64,000 nt of DNA from Candidatus Scalindua sp. (GCA_031316155.1 JALDRB010000007.1:124001-188000); one strand, 5' to 3'. Shown: positions 42,113 through 51,664, counted from the stretch's first letter. Notes: generated by a model not told the origin, from the letters alone. Numbers and translations are program-made.

Positions 42113-43597
42113 CTACCAGCTCAAGACTACATATTGTTGCAATTCTCCTTTCTTGAGGAGCAAGAGTACACGTTTGTCACTGCTGCTCTTCTCGACCTCA
42201 AGCTTGAACTCGGCAGCGCTTTTCACCGGTTTGCGGTCAACTTGTACGATCACAGTACCAGACTGAATGCCTGCCATTTCGGCGATGGAACCGGGTTTGA
42301 CTTCGGTTACGACCACACCTTCACCCGCTTTGGCACCAAATTGCTCAGCCAACTGCGGCGTGAGCGTCTGCACTGTCAGGCCAAGTTTCTCGGTACTTTG
42401 AGCGGGTTTTTGTGTAATCATCGTGTCCTTAGTGAGCTTGCCGATGGTCACGGTAAGAGTCTTCTGTTTACCGTCCCGAAGGATAGTTAGTTCTTCCCTG
42501 CTGTCTGGCTGAGTAAGTGACACACTGTTGCGGAAACTGCCTATATCAGTTACCGGTTTTCCGCGATAGGCAACGATAATGTCACCCTGGCGCAACCCAG
42601 CTTTCTCTGCCGGTGAGTCTTCTGATACCTGAGCGATGAGTATGCCCTTGCCCTGTGCGACGCCGAACGACTCGGCAAGATCGGTAGTGAGCGGTTGAAT
42701 TGTGATACCAATGTAACCCCGCGTCACTTCTCCTTTCTCGATCAATTGGTTGGCGATCTCCTTGGCCAGATTAATCGGGATCGCGAAGCCCACGCCCATA
42801 TAGCCGCCACTGCGGCTGAAGATGGCAGTATTGATACCCACAACCTCACCATTCAGATTGACCAATGGGCCTCCGGAGTTACCCGGATTGATTGCGGCGT
42901 CTGTCTGGATAAAATCTTCATAGTCGTTGATACCGATGCTTGTGCGTCCCTTGGCGCTTACTACACCTACAGTGAGGGTATGGCTCAGTCCAAAGGGGTT
43001 ACCAATAGCCACAACCCACTCACCGACATCCAGCTCGGAGGAATTGCCCAATCTGACCGCTGGCATTCCAGTAGCCTTGATCTCGATAACCGCCACGTCC
43101 GACTGGAGATCGCGGCCAGTGACTTTCGCATCATATTCGTGTCCGTCTAGGAATTGTACCCGGATCTTGTCAGCATTCTCCACCACGTGATTGTTGGTAA
43201 GGATGTAGGTTTTGTCTGAAAGGATACCGTCCTTTGACGCAAAAACAAACCCGGAACCCTCTCCTCTAGTGCGGCGTTCATCTCGCGGCTTATCGGAGCG
43301 TGGTTCCTGAGGAATTCCAGGGAATTGGTCACCAAAGAAACGTTTGAACAAATCATCCCCAAAGGGCAACTCATCACCAAAAGGTGACGGGAATCGGGTA
43401 ATCGTTGAATCTGATACTTTCACCTCAACCTGTATGAAAACCACAGACGGTGATACCTCACGCGCAACAGCAGCGAACGCCTTGCTGGTCTGCCGCAAGT
43501 TTTTGATACCACTGTCTTCTAATGCATGAGCCGGTAACGTGGTAAAAATAGACCAAAGCAACAATACTAAAAACTGCATACCTAGATTTGTTTTCAT
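42113..43597 (-). CDS. degQ: DegP/DegQ-type periplasmic serine protease
   Basis: A 494-residue Do-family protease with signal peptide (FLVLLLWSIFTTLPAHA). The trypsin-like domain has the triad His (LTNNHVVENAD), Asp (SDVAVIEI) and Ser (GNSGGPLV). Two PDZ domains follow (near 290-370 and 395-490: GLRQGDIIVAYRGKPV and GIQSGTVIVQVDRKPV). It degrades or refolds damaged envelope proteins. Like the S10 gene behind it, it is more GC-rich than the surroundings, so the pair may have been acquired together. Confidence 0.96.
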   Translation of the reverse strand: MKTNLGMQFLVLLLWSIFTTLPAHALEDSGIKNLRQTSKAFAAVAREVSPSVVFIQVEVKVSDSTITRFPSPFGDELPFGDDLFKRFFGDQFPGIPQEPRSDKPRDERRTRGEGSGFVFASKDGILSDKTYILTNNHVVENADKIRVQFLDGHEYDAKVTGRDLQSDVAVIEIKATGMPAVRLGNSSELDVGEWVVAIGNPFGLSHTLTVGVVSAKGRTSIGINDYEDFIQTDAAINPGNSGGPLVNLNGEVVGINTAIFSRSGGYMGVGFAIPINLAKEIANQLIEKGEVTRGYIGITIQPLTTDLAESFGVAQGKGILIAQVSEDSPAEKAGLRQGDIIVAYRGKPVTDIGSFRNSVSLTQPDSREELTILRDGKQKTLTVTIGKLTKDTMITQKPAQSTEKLGLTVQTLTPQLAEQFGAKAGEGVVVTEVKPGSIAEMAGIQSGTVIVQVDRKPVKSAAEFKLEVEKSSSDKRVLLLLKKGELQQYVVLSW

Positions 43598-43825
43598 ACT
43601 GCTCTCCTAGATAGATTTATGAATTTACTCTTATACCGAATTCGTTATTCATCTAGAAAAATTATCTGAAGCCATTCATTAATCTAATGTATTTTCATAG
43701 TGTTACTGAAATTTCTATCTAAATCTTTTAAACAACTACCGTTTCAAATTTGTTCCTACGGTGTTTTCAGATCATAATCAGTACTATTACTTGCCGGGAC
43801 AGGCGTACAGGCCGGCCGGGGTTGT
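43598..43825. other. upstream region of degQ with a GC-rich hairpin
   Basis: CCGGGGTT (43816-43823) and AACCCCGG (43831-43838) form a stable hairpin around GTTCAGT, extending slightly beyond this interval. It could terminate the transcript of the broken minus-strand frame next to it. The degQ promoter should lie between 43600 and 43780. Confidence 0.45.
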
Positions 43826-43969
43826 TCAGTAACCCCGGCACCACATGTTAATCTTTTCTTCAATTTTTGGCACCAGATTGGCGAGATTATTCTCAAGCTG
43901 TTTCACAGCATTAGCCGTCTCTTTGTCAACCAGAGTCCGGTAAGTCCCCAACTGGGTTTGAGCAAGCCT
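43826..43969 (-). pseudogene. short remnant of an unidentified coding sequence
   Basis: A 47-codon open stretch between stops reads like a real protein tail: LGTYRTLVDKETANAVKQLE, then NNLANLVPKIEEK. It is amphipathic and helix-forming. No start codon or ribosome site precedes it and I cannot name the family. Confidence 0.3.
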
Positions 43970-44025
43970 TCATGAACACGTTACTCAAAAGAAAACTTTT
44001 TTGTCAAAATTTGCTACACGTTTAC

Positions 44026-44286
44026 TTATACCCTGACATCTTTCTTTGTTTTTCGCAGTATTAACCAATAAGTTATTCCGAATGCCATAATAACCGCAGC
44101 AGTACTGCCTATCATAGATGGAGTCAGCTCTTTAAAATCAAAGACAATGACCTTTCTGCAGATAGCCATTAATGCAGTTTCAATTACCAGCTTAACATGA
44201 ATCACATCACTTCTGAGATAAAGAGTAATATTGATGAATATCTCAATAGCAATGAGAACAGCCAGGAATGCCCCAAATGTTGCCAA
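44026..44286 (-). CDS. PsiE-family membrane protein, C-terminal part of a split gene
   Basis: An 86-residue frame that opens at an internal TTG. It holds the second half of a PsiE-like protein: ATFGAFLAVLIAIEIFINI, a VKLVIETALMAICRKVIVFDF stretch with the RKVIV motif, and a last helix. The first half is encoded at 44294-44509 in another frame. Removing one T from the TTTT run near 44314 would join them into one ~157-residue protein (EEPPFLLLSINNILATFGAF). PsiE in E. coli is induced by phosphate starvation; its function is unknown. Confidence 0.8.
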   Translation of the reverse strand: MATFGAFLAVLIAIEIFINITLYLRSDVIHVKLVIETALMAICRKVIVFDFKELTPSMIGSTAAVIMAFGITYWLILRKTKKDVRV

Positions 44287-44293
44287 GATATTA

Positions 44294-44509
44294 TTAATGC
44301 TTAATAACAGAAAAGGGTGGTTCTTCCAGTTTTTGATAAACTGAATAAATTACATCACCAATTCCCCATATTATTATCAGCACCATTAAAATGGATAAAA
44401 ATCTTACCGCCTGTCTGATGATTTTATGTAACAGCTGAATTAAGGGATCTTCGTGATTACTCAAATATTCTTCTATTAACACTTCAGTTTCTTTAACTCT
44501 CGATTCCAT
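44294..44509 (-). CDS. PsiE-family membrane protein, N-terminal part of a split gene
   Basis: A 71-residue frame with LLHKIIRQAVRFLSILMVLIIIWGIGDVIY, the first helix of PsiE-type proteins, then YQKLEEPPF, after which the frame leaves the conserved sequence and stops. The continuation lies in the next frame at 44286-44026. Either a true frameshift mutation or an error in a T-run. Confidence 0.8.
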   Translation of the reverse strand: MESRVKETEVLIEEYLSNHEDPLIQLLHKIIRQAVRFLSILMVLIIIWGIGDVIYSVYQKLEEPPFSVIKH

Positions 44510-45055
44510 AGATTAATCCTCAATTCTCTATTTCACATTTACACATGACTTCCTTGTCAACCATCACCAGTATAAAACTTGTTCTAATGCATGAGAATTC
44601 AATGTTGAAATCAATTTAGCTTCACATACATGTCCACTATGGAGTGGGTATTAGAGCAACCTGATCAGAGCCGGAGAAAGACAATTTTTCACGATAGCGT
44701 ATAGCTTGATGCAGAGGAATTTCAATGTTATCTATTAACTAACATTGTCGGAGGGTAAAAAATCCACCCTACAAAGAATCGAAAAGTTAAAAGTTCCTAA
44801 AGTTTGAAGTGAGCAAAAGTAGCGGAAAATTTATTTTCTCACTTTAGGCATTTTAGTTCACTTAAGGCACTACAAACTTGGTTGCTTGCCCGACATTCAT
44901 ATCAGAAAATATAAAGGCGCAAAATTTTTGCCGAAGGCCTTAACTTGTCATACTCTTGCTGAACAAATTTTCGTCTGTTACCATTTTAACGCTTACTATG
45001 GAAGCGTTAAAAAAGTAGTTCAAAATATCCACTTCCATAGTAAGCAACTTCTTAA
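44510..45055. other. intergenic region with competing hairpins
   Basis: It must hold the psiE-like promoter. A GCCGAAGGCCTTAACTTG stretch near 44930 resembles GCCGAAGGCTTAACTTGC near 52652. At 44985-45045 two mutually exclusive stems share a segment (separate entry). No gene was found. Confidence 0.45.
44985..45045. promoter_or_regulatory. overlapping alternative stem-loops
   Basis: GCTTACTATGGAAG (44991-45004) can pair with CTTCCATAGTAAGC (45032-45045), 14 bp perfect. The same segment can instead fold as TTTTAACGCTT (44985-44995 region) with AAGCGTTAAAA (45002-45012). It lies just beyond the 3' end of the hsp20 operon, so it may end or protect that mRNA. Confidence 0.5.
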
Positions 45056-45562
45056 TCATTCACCTTTCACTTCTATCTTCCGCACGTTTTCCTGAGCTTT
45101 TGTGCTCTTTGGTAGAGTTATCTTGAGTACACCTTTCTTAAATGCGGCATTGACTTTGTCCTGATCTACTTCGCAGGGTATCTGCAGGGAACGGTAAAAT
45201 GATCCGTAGCTGCGCTCAACATGATAGTAATCTTTATCTTTTTCCTCTTTTTCCTGTTTCTTTTCCCCCTTGATAGTGAGTACATCTTCTCTCAGGGAAA
45301 TATCAACGTCGTTTTGATCCATTCCCGGGACCTCTACCGTAACTTCGATCTCTTTGTCATTTTCACTAACATTAATCTTTGGTGAAAATTCGGCTAATCT
45401 CTCTTCCCTGAAAGGCAGAGAGGGAAACCTGTCAAAACCTCTGAAAAAATCGTCAAATAACCGATCAACTTCCCTGTGAAGGGTGGCGACAGGATGTTGA
45501 AGTTCTGGTTGTATTTGATGCTGTTTTTTTTTGTTCCAGGTTATTAAGTCTTTCCAGGCCAT
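45056..45562 (-). CDS. small heat-shock protein Hsp20, third gene of the operon
   Basis: A 168-residue Hsp20 from ATG 45562, chosen because AAGGAGA precedes it; in-frame codons up to 45640 are unconserved. The N-terminal part is WKDLITWNKKKQ. The alpha-crystallin domain covers ~65-160 (VSENDKEIEVTVEVPGMDQNDVDISLREDVLTIKGEKK), with AFKKGVLKITLPK near the end. It is the longest and most canonical (IbpA-like class A) of the three. It holds unfolding proteins for refolding by DnaK. Confidence 0.93.
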   Translation of the reverse strand: MAWKDLITWNKKKQHQIQPELQHPVATLHREVDRLFDDFFRGFDRFPSLPFREERLAEFSPKINVSENDKEIEVTVEVPGMDQNDVDISLREDVLTIKGEKKQEKEEKDKDYYHVERSYGSFYRSLQIPCEVDQDKVNAAFKKGVLKITLPKSTKAQENVRKIEVKGE

Positions 45563-45642
45563 AACGGTCTCCTTATCGCAAAATTTTATGAAAAGCACAG
45601 TTTGAAGCGTAAATAATCTCAAGCAAATTTGTTTAATCACTC

Positions 45643-46053
45643 TTACTTGATTTCAATTTTCCTTGGCTGAGCTTCCGGTGCCTTTGGCAGCGTCAAGGTC
45701 AAGACTCCATCAGTAAGATTCGCATCGATTTTTGTCGTATCAATGACATTTGATACAGTAAATCTTCGGGTAAAATGTCCTACATTGTATTCAGTATGTA
45801 CCGGATTGAGTTTCTCATAAGGGGAAAAGTCTATCTGTGCGTCTACTTCCAGATCATTATTTTCCAGCCTGATATTAATGTTCTCTTTCTTAACCCCCGG
45901 GATATCCATGGTTACAATCAGGCTTTTATCAGTTTCAACAATGTCTGTTCTCGGGATATAATATTTCCCGGGTACAGTTTTCTCGCCGGCAAACTCGCTC
46001 TTTACCGGCTTCTGGCTTTCTGTTTTTGTTACCTCCTTTGTTTTATCGCTCAT
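45643..46053 (-). CDS. small heat-shock protein Hsp20, second gene of the operon
   Basis: A 136-residue alpha-crystallin protein. The domain has VETDKSLIVTMDIPGVKKENINIRLENNDLEVDAQID and ANLTDGVLTLTLPKAPEAQPRKIEIK. An N-terminal charged tail (KTKEVTKTESQKPVK) replaces the usual hydrophobic arm. The conserved loop reads HTEYNVGHFTRRFTV. AGGAGGAAATT precedes the ATG, 20 bp after the previous gene. Confidence 0.93.
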   Translation of the reverse strand: MSDKTKEVTKTESQKPVKSEFAGEKTVPGKYYIPRTDIVETDKSLIVTMDIPGVKKENINIRLENNDLEVDAQIDFSPYEKLNPVHTEYNVGHFTRRFTVSNVIDTTKIDANLTDGVLTLTLPKAPEAQPRKIEIK

Positions 46054-46073
46054 AATTTCCTCCTTTCAGATGG

Positions 46074-46496
46074 TTATTGAATTGTTATCTGTTTGGGTTT
46101 ATCCGACTCAGCACGGGATAGCGAAACTACTAAGAGTCCATCTTTGTATTCAGCCTTTACCTTATCTGATTCTATGTTATAGGGTAATTTCAGTGTCCTG
46201 TCAAATTTAGTGGAGTTACGTTCGACACGGTGGTAACTGATATCTTTTCCGTAATCGATGGTTCGTTCTCCTGCGAGTCGTACTGTGTTTCCTTTCACTT
46301 CTATGTTTAAATCCTTCTTTTTTACACCGGGCAATTCAGCAACAAGAACCAGATCCCCACTCCTTTCAAAAATGTTAACAGGTGGATAAATTCCCGGACT
46401 GGTTGTAGATCTCTCAAAGAAACCCCCGTTTTGCGCAAGATCCAATGCCTCTTGAAGTGCTAAAAGAGTATCAAATGTACTTGATAGTGGAAACAT
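46074..46496 (-). CDS. small heat-shock protein Hsp20, first gene of the operon
   Basis: A 140-residue Hsp20. IFERSGDLVLVAELPGVKKKDLNIEVKGNTVRLAGERTI opens the alpha-crystallin domain, YHRVERNSTKFDRTLKLP is the dimer loop, and AEYKDGLLVVSLSRAE the last strands. AAAGGAGGAACG gives a strong ribosome site. It lies 110-130 bp downstream of a well-formed sigma-54 promoter and heads the three-gene operon. Confidence 0.94.
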   Translation of the reverse strand: MFPLSSTFDTLLALQEALDLAQNGGFFERSTTSPGIYPPVNIFERSGDLVLVAELPGVKKKDLNIEVKGNTVRLAGERTIDYGKDISYHRVERNSTKFDRTLKLPYNIESDKVKAEYKDGLLVVSLSRAESDKPKQITIQ

Positions 46497-46622
46497 AGCG
46501 TTCCTCCTTTCGTAAATGTTATTGATATAAATTTATAATTATAAAATTTTCGATCCTTTATTAAACGTTACAGGAGGCTCATTTCTTTAGCAAGAAAATA
46601 ATTTTTTTTTCGGATTATATTT

Positions 46623-46640
46623 GAGCAATGTGTATGCCAA
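46623..46640 (-). promoter_or_regulatory. sigma-54 (RpoN) promoter of the hsp20 operon
   Basis: On the minus strand TTGGCATACACATTGCTC fits the -24/-12 consensus, with GG and GC exactly 10 bases apart (TGGCA-N6-TTGCT). Transcription would start near 46611, 115 bp before the first hsp20 start codon. A sigma-54 activator gene is divergent and adjacent. Confidence 0.8.
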
Positions 46641-46678
46641 AAGTTATAAGCACAAATATAATAAGCACTTATAACTTT
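46640..46678. promoter_or_regulatory. inverted repeat, putative activator binding site
   Basis: AAAGTTATAAG (46640-46650) and CTTATAACTTT (46668-46678) are perfect 11 bp inverted halves separated by 17 bp, directly upstream of the sigma-54 promoter. A further palindrome, AAAATGGG/CCCATTTT, lies at 46709-46734. Enhancer sites are usually somewhat farther upstream. Confidence 0.5.
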
Positions 46679-46927
46679 ATGCTTCCTTAGGGAAATTAAA
46701 ATATGTACAAAATGGGTATTTGGTTGCCCATTTTAGGTGGATTCGCATTCCCAGATTTGATAGATTATGGTAGTGCTCAGACAGAGAGAAGGGTGTTCGT
46801 AGTAACTCTCTTTTTGATAACGGAGGAAATGCTTTTTGGGTATCTACAAATTAATCTATGATATTTTTATACTGCGGTTTAATGGGAAATAAATTTCTCA
46901 TGTCTTCGAAAGGTAATTAATCTCATT

Positions 46928-48469
46928 ATGGGGAAAAAAAAGGATACTGGTCAGACATTGATGCTTCCTTCTAATGGCAAGAGAGATCGTATTCAGTACC
47001 ATTTTCTTAACAAAGACGGGACGATCGACAAGTCCATAATCGATAAACTTGAATCCGATGTTATTCTGTTGGATAAAAAACTTAACATCATACTGATGAA
47101 TAAAGCTGCCGAAAGGACATGGGGTGTCAGTTGCAATGACGTAAAAGGTACCAGTTACCTGACGTTGCGCCTTAAATCGATAAAAAAGGGGCTGGAAAGA
47201 AACCTGAACAAGGTTGTTACTGCAAGAAAGACTTTTAATGTGAGAGAATTGCAGCTTATCTCTCCAGACAATATCACTCACTTTCTAGATCTGAGATGTA
47301 TGCCTATCTTTGATAATAAAGGCGAGATACAGGGTGTGCTTTCTGTTAGCAACGATGTTACAAAGAGAGTACAAAAAGAGATTCAGTATCAAGATTCTCA
47401 GAAGATGTTAAAAGATCTATCTCAAGAATTAGACGAGAAAAATGAGGAGATTCGGCACTTACAGGCCGCCCTGGGGCAGAGGTACTGTTTTTATAACTTA
47501 ATTGGTAAAAGCTACGTGATGCAGAATCTTTACAATCTCATTGAGAGGGTCTCCCGAACAGATTCAACTATTCTTATTACGGGAGAAACAGGTACAGGTA
47601 AGGAATTAGTAGCAAGAGCTATCCATTTCAACAGCCTGCGAAAAGATCACAACCTGGTGGCTGTAAACTGTGCCGCTCTCCCCGAGACACTATTGGAAAG
47701 TGAGCTTTTTGGACATGTCAAAGGCTCTTTTACGGGAGCTATACGGGATAAAAAGGGAAAATTTGAGCTGGCAGATAAAGGAACCATATTTCTGGATGAA
47801 ATCAGTGAACTGTCAACACTCACTCAGGTTAAGCTGTTACGGGTATTACAGGAAAGACAGATAGAAAGAGTGGGAGACGAAAAGAGCATTAAGGTGGATA
47901 TTCGTATTATTGCGGCAACGAATCAGGACCTCCTGGATGTAATAGAAAAAGGAAAATTCAGGAATGACCTTTTTTACCGGCTCAATATTATCTCAATTAA
48001 ACTCCCCCTTAAAGACCGTACCGATGATATTCCCCTTTTAGTTGATCATTTTATAAAAAAATTCAATGATCGTTTTAAAAAGAGTGTTTCTGGTATATCA
48101 TCCAATGCCTTAAGACAACTTATTTCATATTCCTGGCCTGGTAATATCAGAGAACTGGAAGGTGTAATTGAAAAAGCGGTTCTCCTGGAAGAATCTGAAA
48201 CGATACAGAGCGTAGAGTTATTTGGGAGCCATTCCACAGGGACAAAACTTCTCCTCTCTTCACCGGTAAATACGGATACAAGCATCTCCTCTTATCATGA
48301 AATGCAGGCATATTTAGACAATTATGAGAGGGAGTACTTTCTTAAGGTCTTCAAAAAATATAATGGCAGAGTAGGTCAAATTGCTGAATTCACCGGTTTA
48401 AACAGGCGTACGATTTTGAATAAAATGAAAAAATTCTCTATTCATAAGAGCTTGTTCAAGAATCGTTGA
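46928..48469 (+). CDS. sigma-54-dependent transcriptional activator (PAS-AAA-Fis)
   Basis: A 513-residue enhancer-binding protein. A PAS domain covers ~35-150 ([25 protein letters not shown]). A coiled-coil linker follows to ~190. The AAA domain covers ~195-420, with Walker A GETGTGKE, the sigma-54 contact loop GSFTGA (usual GAFTGA), Walker B GTIFLDEI, and the sensor [12 protein letters not shown] Fis-type HTH ends the protein ([25 protein letters not shown]). The signal sensed by PAS is unknown, and no histidine kinase is adjacent. Being divergent from the hsp20 operon with its sigma-54 promoter, it probably controls that operon. Confidence 0.93.
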   Translation: MGKKKDTGQTLMLPSNGKRDRIQYHFLNKDGTIDKSIIDKLESDVILLDKKLNIILMNKAAERTWGVSCNDVKGTSYLTLRLKSIKKGLERNLNKVVTARKTFNVRELQLISPDNITHFLDLRCMPIFDNKGEIQGVLSVSNDVTKRVQKEIQYQDSQKMLKDLSQELDEKNEEIRHLQAALGQRYCFYNLIGKSYVMQNLYNLIERVSRTDSTILITGETGTGKELVARAIHFNSLRKDHNLVAVNCAALPETLLESELFGHVKGSFTGAIRDKKGKFELADKGTIFLDEISELSTLTQVKLLRVLQERQIERVGDEKSIKVDIRIIAATNQDLLDVIEKGKFRNDLFYRLNIISIKLPLKDRTDDIPLLVDHFIKKFNDRFKKSVSGISSNALRQLISYSWPGNIRELEGVIEKAVLLEESETIQSVELFGSHSTGTKLLLSSPVNTDTSISSYHEMQAYLDNYEREYFLKVFKKYNGRVGQIAEFTGLNRRTILNKMKKFSIHKSLFKNR

Positions 48470-48590
48470 TACGGTTTCTGATACGTTCATCATATCAACA
48501 GAGAAGAGTTCTCATGTATTTTCGAGATCTTAATTTTTTTCAGCTTTCGTTTTGAGTATCGGATAAAGCTTTTTGTATTCATTCATTCAT
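48470..48590. other. short gap with an ATTC tetranucleotide tract
   Basis: Four tandem ATTC units lie near 48578-48597, overlapping the 3' end of the PqiA-like gene. Such tracts slip easily, so the reading frame end may vary between strains. Confidence 0.4.
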
Positions 48591-49529
48591 TCATTCAGAA
48601 TGCTCTTTCTTGATTGCATGGTTTATTAAAATAGTTGTGGTGATGGATAATATCACAAATGCAAAGAAATAGTATAATCCTATCATAGTCTTTGCCTCGG
48701 TATCAACCCCTGGGTTCATATTGGAAAAAGATAAATATGAGAGAAAGGAAGCAACAAAAAAGACATCTGCCATGCTCCATTTACCCATTATTCCCACAGT
48801 TGTCATTAACCAGTTTACATTCCTTACACGGTTACTGAATAAAATGATGAGAGAAATAAATACTTTGAAAACCGGTATGAACACGCTGAAGCAAAGTATG
48901 GAACTACCAACTACAATGTTTCCATCTTTAAAAAGCAATCTTATTATTTCGGCAATTGACTTGCTTTGATAGAAATAGTACATCCTGCCCTCAAATTTTT
49001 TGGTTAAGCCGATCTCTTGTTCCCTAAACCATGGTATGCTGTTTAACAGCGGTACTTTTTTTATCTCAACGTTAAGAGGAACTACTAAATCATCATTAAA
49101 TGCACAAATCTCAAGAATTGGTGTATAAATTCCGGAATAGAAACATATCAGGCTTATTGCAGTCAAATTAAGTGATACAGCTTTATAAAACAGAGTAGTT
49201 CCAAAATAAAAAGAGAAAATAATAAGGAAAAATACAGCACTACTCACAATAATGGAGAAAGAATAACACCGTGCTTTCCTGTATTCCTGTTCAGACAGTT
49301 GTAAGTTTATATCGGATATCTCTCTTTTTCTTTTCTGCTCTTTTTCCGAGAATATCCATTCCTTTGGGCTCAACAGGCGTTTCTCAAAATTGAGGAGTTC
49401 TGCATTACAGGATTTCTTTTTCATACTTTTCATGGTATGTTCTACCATACTTCCGCTAAGCCACCAGCAAGTTGTCATATAAATGGTCAACGTAATAAGT
49501 AGGACATATAACGTTCTGCCTGATTTCAT
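48591..49529 (-). CDS. PqiA-family (paraquat-inducible protein A-like) membrane protein
   Basis: A 312-residue membrane protein with one N-terminal helix and three or four later helices. The PqiA signature lies near 215-275: FSVFIPVFKVFISLIILF, then MGKWSMADVFFVASFLSYLSF. PqiA proteins work with MCE-domain lipid transporters (PqiB) in envelope maintenance, but no MCE gene is next to it. The region after the first helix (residues ~45-90) is a charged coiled-coil-like insert. Its place in a stress gene stretch fits an envelope role. Confidence 0.82.
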   Translation of the reverse strand: MKSGRTLYVLLITLTIYMTTCWWLSGSMVEHTMKSMKKKSCNAELLNFEKRLLSPKEWIFSEKEQKRKREISDINLQLSEQEYRKARCYSFSIIVSSAVFFLIIFSFYFGTTLFYKAVSLNLTAISLICFYSGIYTPILEICAFNDDLVVPLNVEIKKVPLLNSIPWFREQEIGLTKKFEGRMYYFYQSKSIAEIIRLLFKDGNIVVGSSILCFSVFIPVFKVFISLIILFSNRVRNVNWLMTTVGIMGKWSMADVFFVASFLSYLSFSNMNPGVDTEAKTMIGLYYFFAFVILSITTTILINHAIKKEHSE

Positions 49530-49948
49530 AGATTCTCTTATAAGAAAGGGTGTTTACGTTTCAAAGTGCGGTTTTTTCACAAAATTGTATCTGAAATAGC
49601 GAATTAAAACATTACGATTGCGACGCCTTCAAATATCATTCAGTTTGTAAATTAACACAGAAAGCAACGATAAACATACGTAACTATACTCATCTCATAA
49701 TGGTTTTCGGATAAAATCCGAGAAAAAATGGAGCGAGTAAAGTCCTCGGCGCTTTTTGTCCGGGGATACCTTCACCAGGCTTTGGTTTTTAGAAAAATCT
49801 AAAACCAAAGCGGTTTTAGTATATTAACGGAACCACTATCAGTCCTATTTTTACCATCTCAATAATCTGTTTTCAATGTAATCTGAAGAAAAAGTTTCTC
49901 AATCAGTACTCCTTTTTATATAATTTGGTTTTTTAGTAGAGTAAAAAC
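49530..49948. repeat. intergenic region with family A repeat, copy 3 (49685-49824)
   Basis: The copy is compact (~140 bp): TATACTCATCTCATAATGG at the left and GGTTTTAGTATA at the right, with the TTCGGATAAAATCCGA hairpin next to the left end. It lies in the promoter region of the glycosyltransferase gene. No gene in the remaining sequence. Confidence 0.8.
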
Positions 49949-51664
49949 ATGGGAATAAACATAACTAGATTCTTAAAGGATAGATACGTTTGGATTGTTC
50001 TGTCTGTTTCTCTAACGGTGAGAATATACATGGGTATTTTTACCTATGTGATCCAGAATGATAGTGTTGCCTTTATGCAGAATGCTCAGTATTTTGCTCA
50101 TGGAGATTTTCAAAGCGGTCTGGCCCACCCATATCACCCCATGTATTCTCTGTTAATGGCGGGTTTATACAAGATTGTTCCAAACATGGAGCTTTCGGGT
50201 ACTATCATATCTGTTTTTTTGGGTACGTTAACGGTAGTGGTCTTTTATCTGATTGGCAGAGGTGTTTTTAATCAGAAAATATCGTTTATTTCTTCTCTTA
50301 TTTTAGCCTTTCATCCCTATGCAGTCCGGTTGTCGGCAGGTATCATATCAGATTCTACTTATCTCTTTTTCTTTCTCGCTGCCACTGGTTTCGGGTTTTT
50401 TGCGATAACAAACGGTAGGCGTTTGCTTTTTGCTCTAACAGGCGTATGCAGCGCACTCGCCTATCTAACCAGACCTGAAGGGATCGGGGTCATTTGCATT
50501 GTGGCTGGTTGGTGTCTCCTGAAGGATTGTTTTAAGATGAGGATAGTCTGGAAGCAAAGATTTGTCTCAATCATTGTTCTGGTCATTTCATTTCTGGTAT
50601 TTGCATCTCCGTATCTCGTGTATATGAGAAGTGAAACAGGCGTGTGGATTCTCACGAAGAAAAGAAATCTTTCCCAGAATAAAACTATAATAACATCAGG
50701 AGATTTAAGTCAAGATGATCTGGTCCGGGAAAACCTGAGCAAAAGACAAGTTTCAGGTGAAAATAGTACACATCATACAGTTGTTAATGAAGCAAATGAG
50801 AACAGATTTTCCAAGAAAGCTGAGCAACATAAATCTGGTACTGAAGGAGAAGAACACATGGAAGCGGAATTTGTAAGGAACCCGGTTCCGGGCATTTCTC
50901 TGAAAACATATCTGAAGAGCTTGTTGTATGTTATAACAAAATATTTAGACACATATCATCCAATTTTAGTTATATTCCTTATATTCGGGGTAATAAAATG
51001 GGCAAAAATAAGTACGAAACATTTCTTCGGGTTTTATATAACGACAATTATTGTCTTCTATCTGGTTATATTGTACAGGTTGAACATAGTTAATATAGAA
51101 AACCTGTTTGGAGTCAACCAATATCCCAGCCGGAGGCATCTGATGCCCATAATCATTCCTGCGGTTTTTTTTGCCGGTACGGGTGTTTACGAGCTTGGGA
51201 ACTGTATATATGAAAAGTTTAAGAGAAACAGTCGGAAGTCTGGTTTTCGAGAGATATGTGTAAGTGAATGGACAGTTCAGATATTGGTTTTGATTATTGT
51301 GGTAGCAGCGTTACTACCCAAGACACTAAAACCGCAGGGGGTTGATAAGATTGGAGTTAAGAAAGTGGGGCACTGGATAAAGGAAAATAGTGATAAACCC
51401 CTGCCTGCAATATTGAGTGCGTCTTCGAGAATTGCTTATTATGCGAATGGAAAAGTTATTCAAATGGGGGATATCAATGACGCGCTTTCCATTGCCAGAG
51501 AAGAACAGACAGATTATATATTATTAACAAATGAAGAGCATCAGGCTATACAAAAGCAGTTACAACAATCAATAATGAAAAAGGAAATAATGTTAGTATA
51601 TGAAGTGCAAGAGGAATCCTCTTTTAACGGAGATATGATATTCTTATATAAGATGCTTTATTAG
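49949..51664 (+). CDS. GT39-like (PMT/ArnT superfamily) membrane glycosyltransferase
   Basis: A 571-residue protein with eight or more membrane helices. The first loop has the acidic motif IQNDSVAFMQNAQYFAHGDF, and the next loop HPYHPMYSLLMAG. These match the lipid-linked-sugar transferases of the ArnT/PMT type. A long polar loop of ~90 residues (235-315) is unusual, and a C-terminal soluble domain follows. It would move a sugar from a polyprenyl carrier onto a lipid or protein on the periplasmic side. Acceptor and donor are unknown. The stop codon touches a family A fragment. Confidence 0.82.
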   Translation: MGINITRFLKDRYVWIVLSVSLTVRIYMGIFTYVIQNDSVAFMQNAQYFAHGDFQSGLAHPYHPMYSLLMAGLYKIVPNMELSGTIISVFLGTLTVVVFYLIGRGVFNQKISFISSLILAFHPYAVRLSAGIISDSTYLFFFLAATGFGFFAITNGRRLLFALTGVCSALAYLTRPEGIGVICIVAGWCLLKDCFKMRIVWKQRFVSIIVLVISFLVFASPYLVYMRSETGVWILTKKRNLSQNKTIITSGDLSQDDLVRENLSKRQVSGENSTHHTVVNEANENRFSKKAEQHKSGTEGEEHMEAEFVRNPVPGISLKTYLKSLLYVITKYLDTYHPILVIFLIFGVIKWAKISTKHFFGFYITTIIVFYLVILYRLNIVNIENLFGVNQYPSRRHLMPIIIPAVFFAGTGVYELGNCIYEKFKRNSRKSGFREICVSEWTVQILVLIIVVAALLPKTLKPQGVDKIGVKKVGHWIKENSDKPLPAILSASSRIAYYANGKVIQMGDINDALSIAREEQTDYILLTNEEHQAIQKQLQQSIMKKEIMLVYEVQEESSFNGDMIFLYKMLY

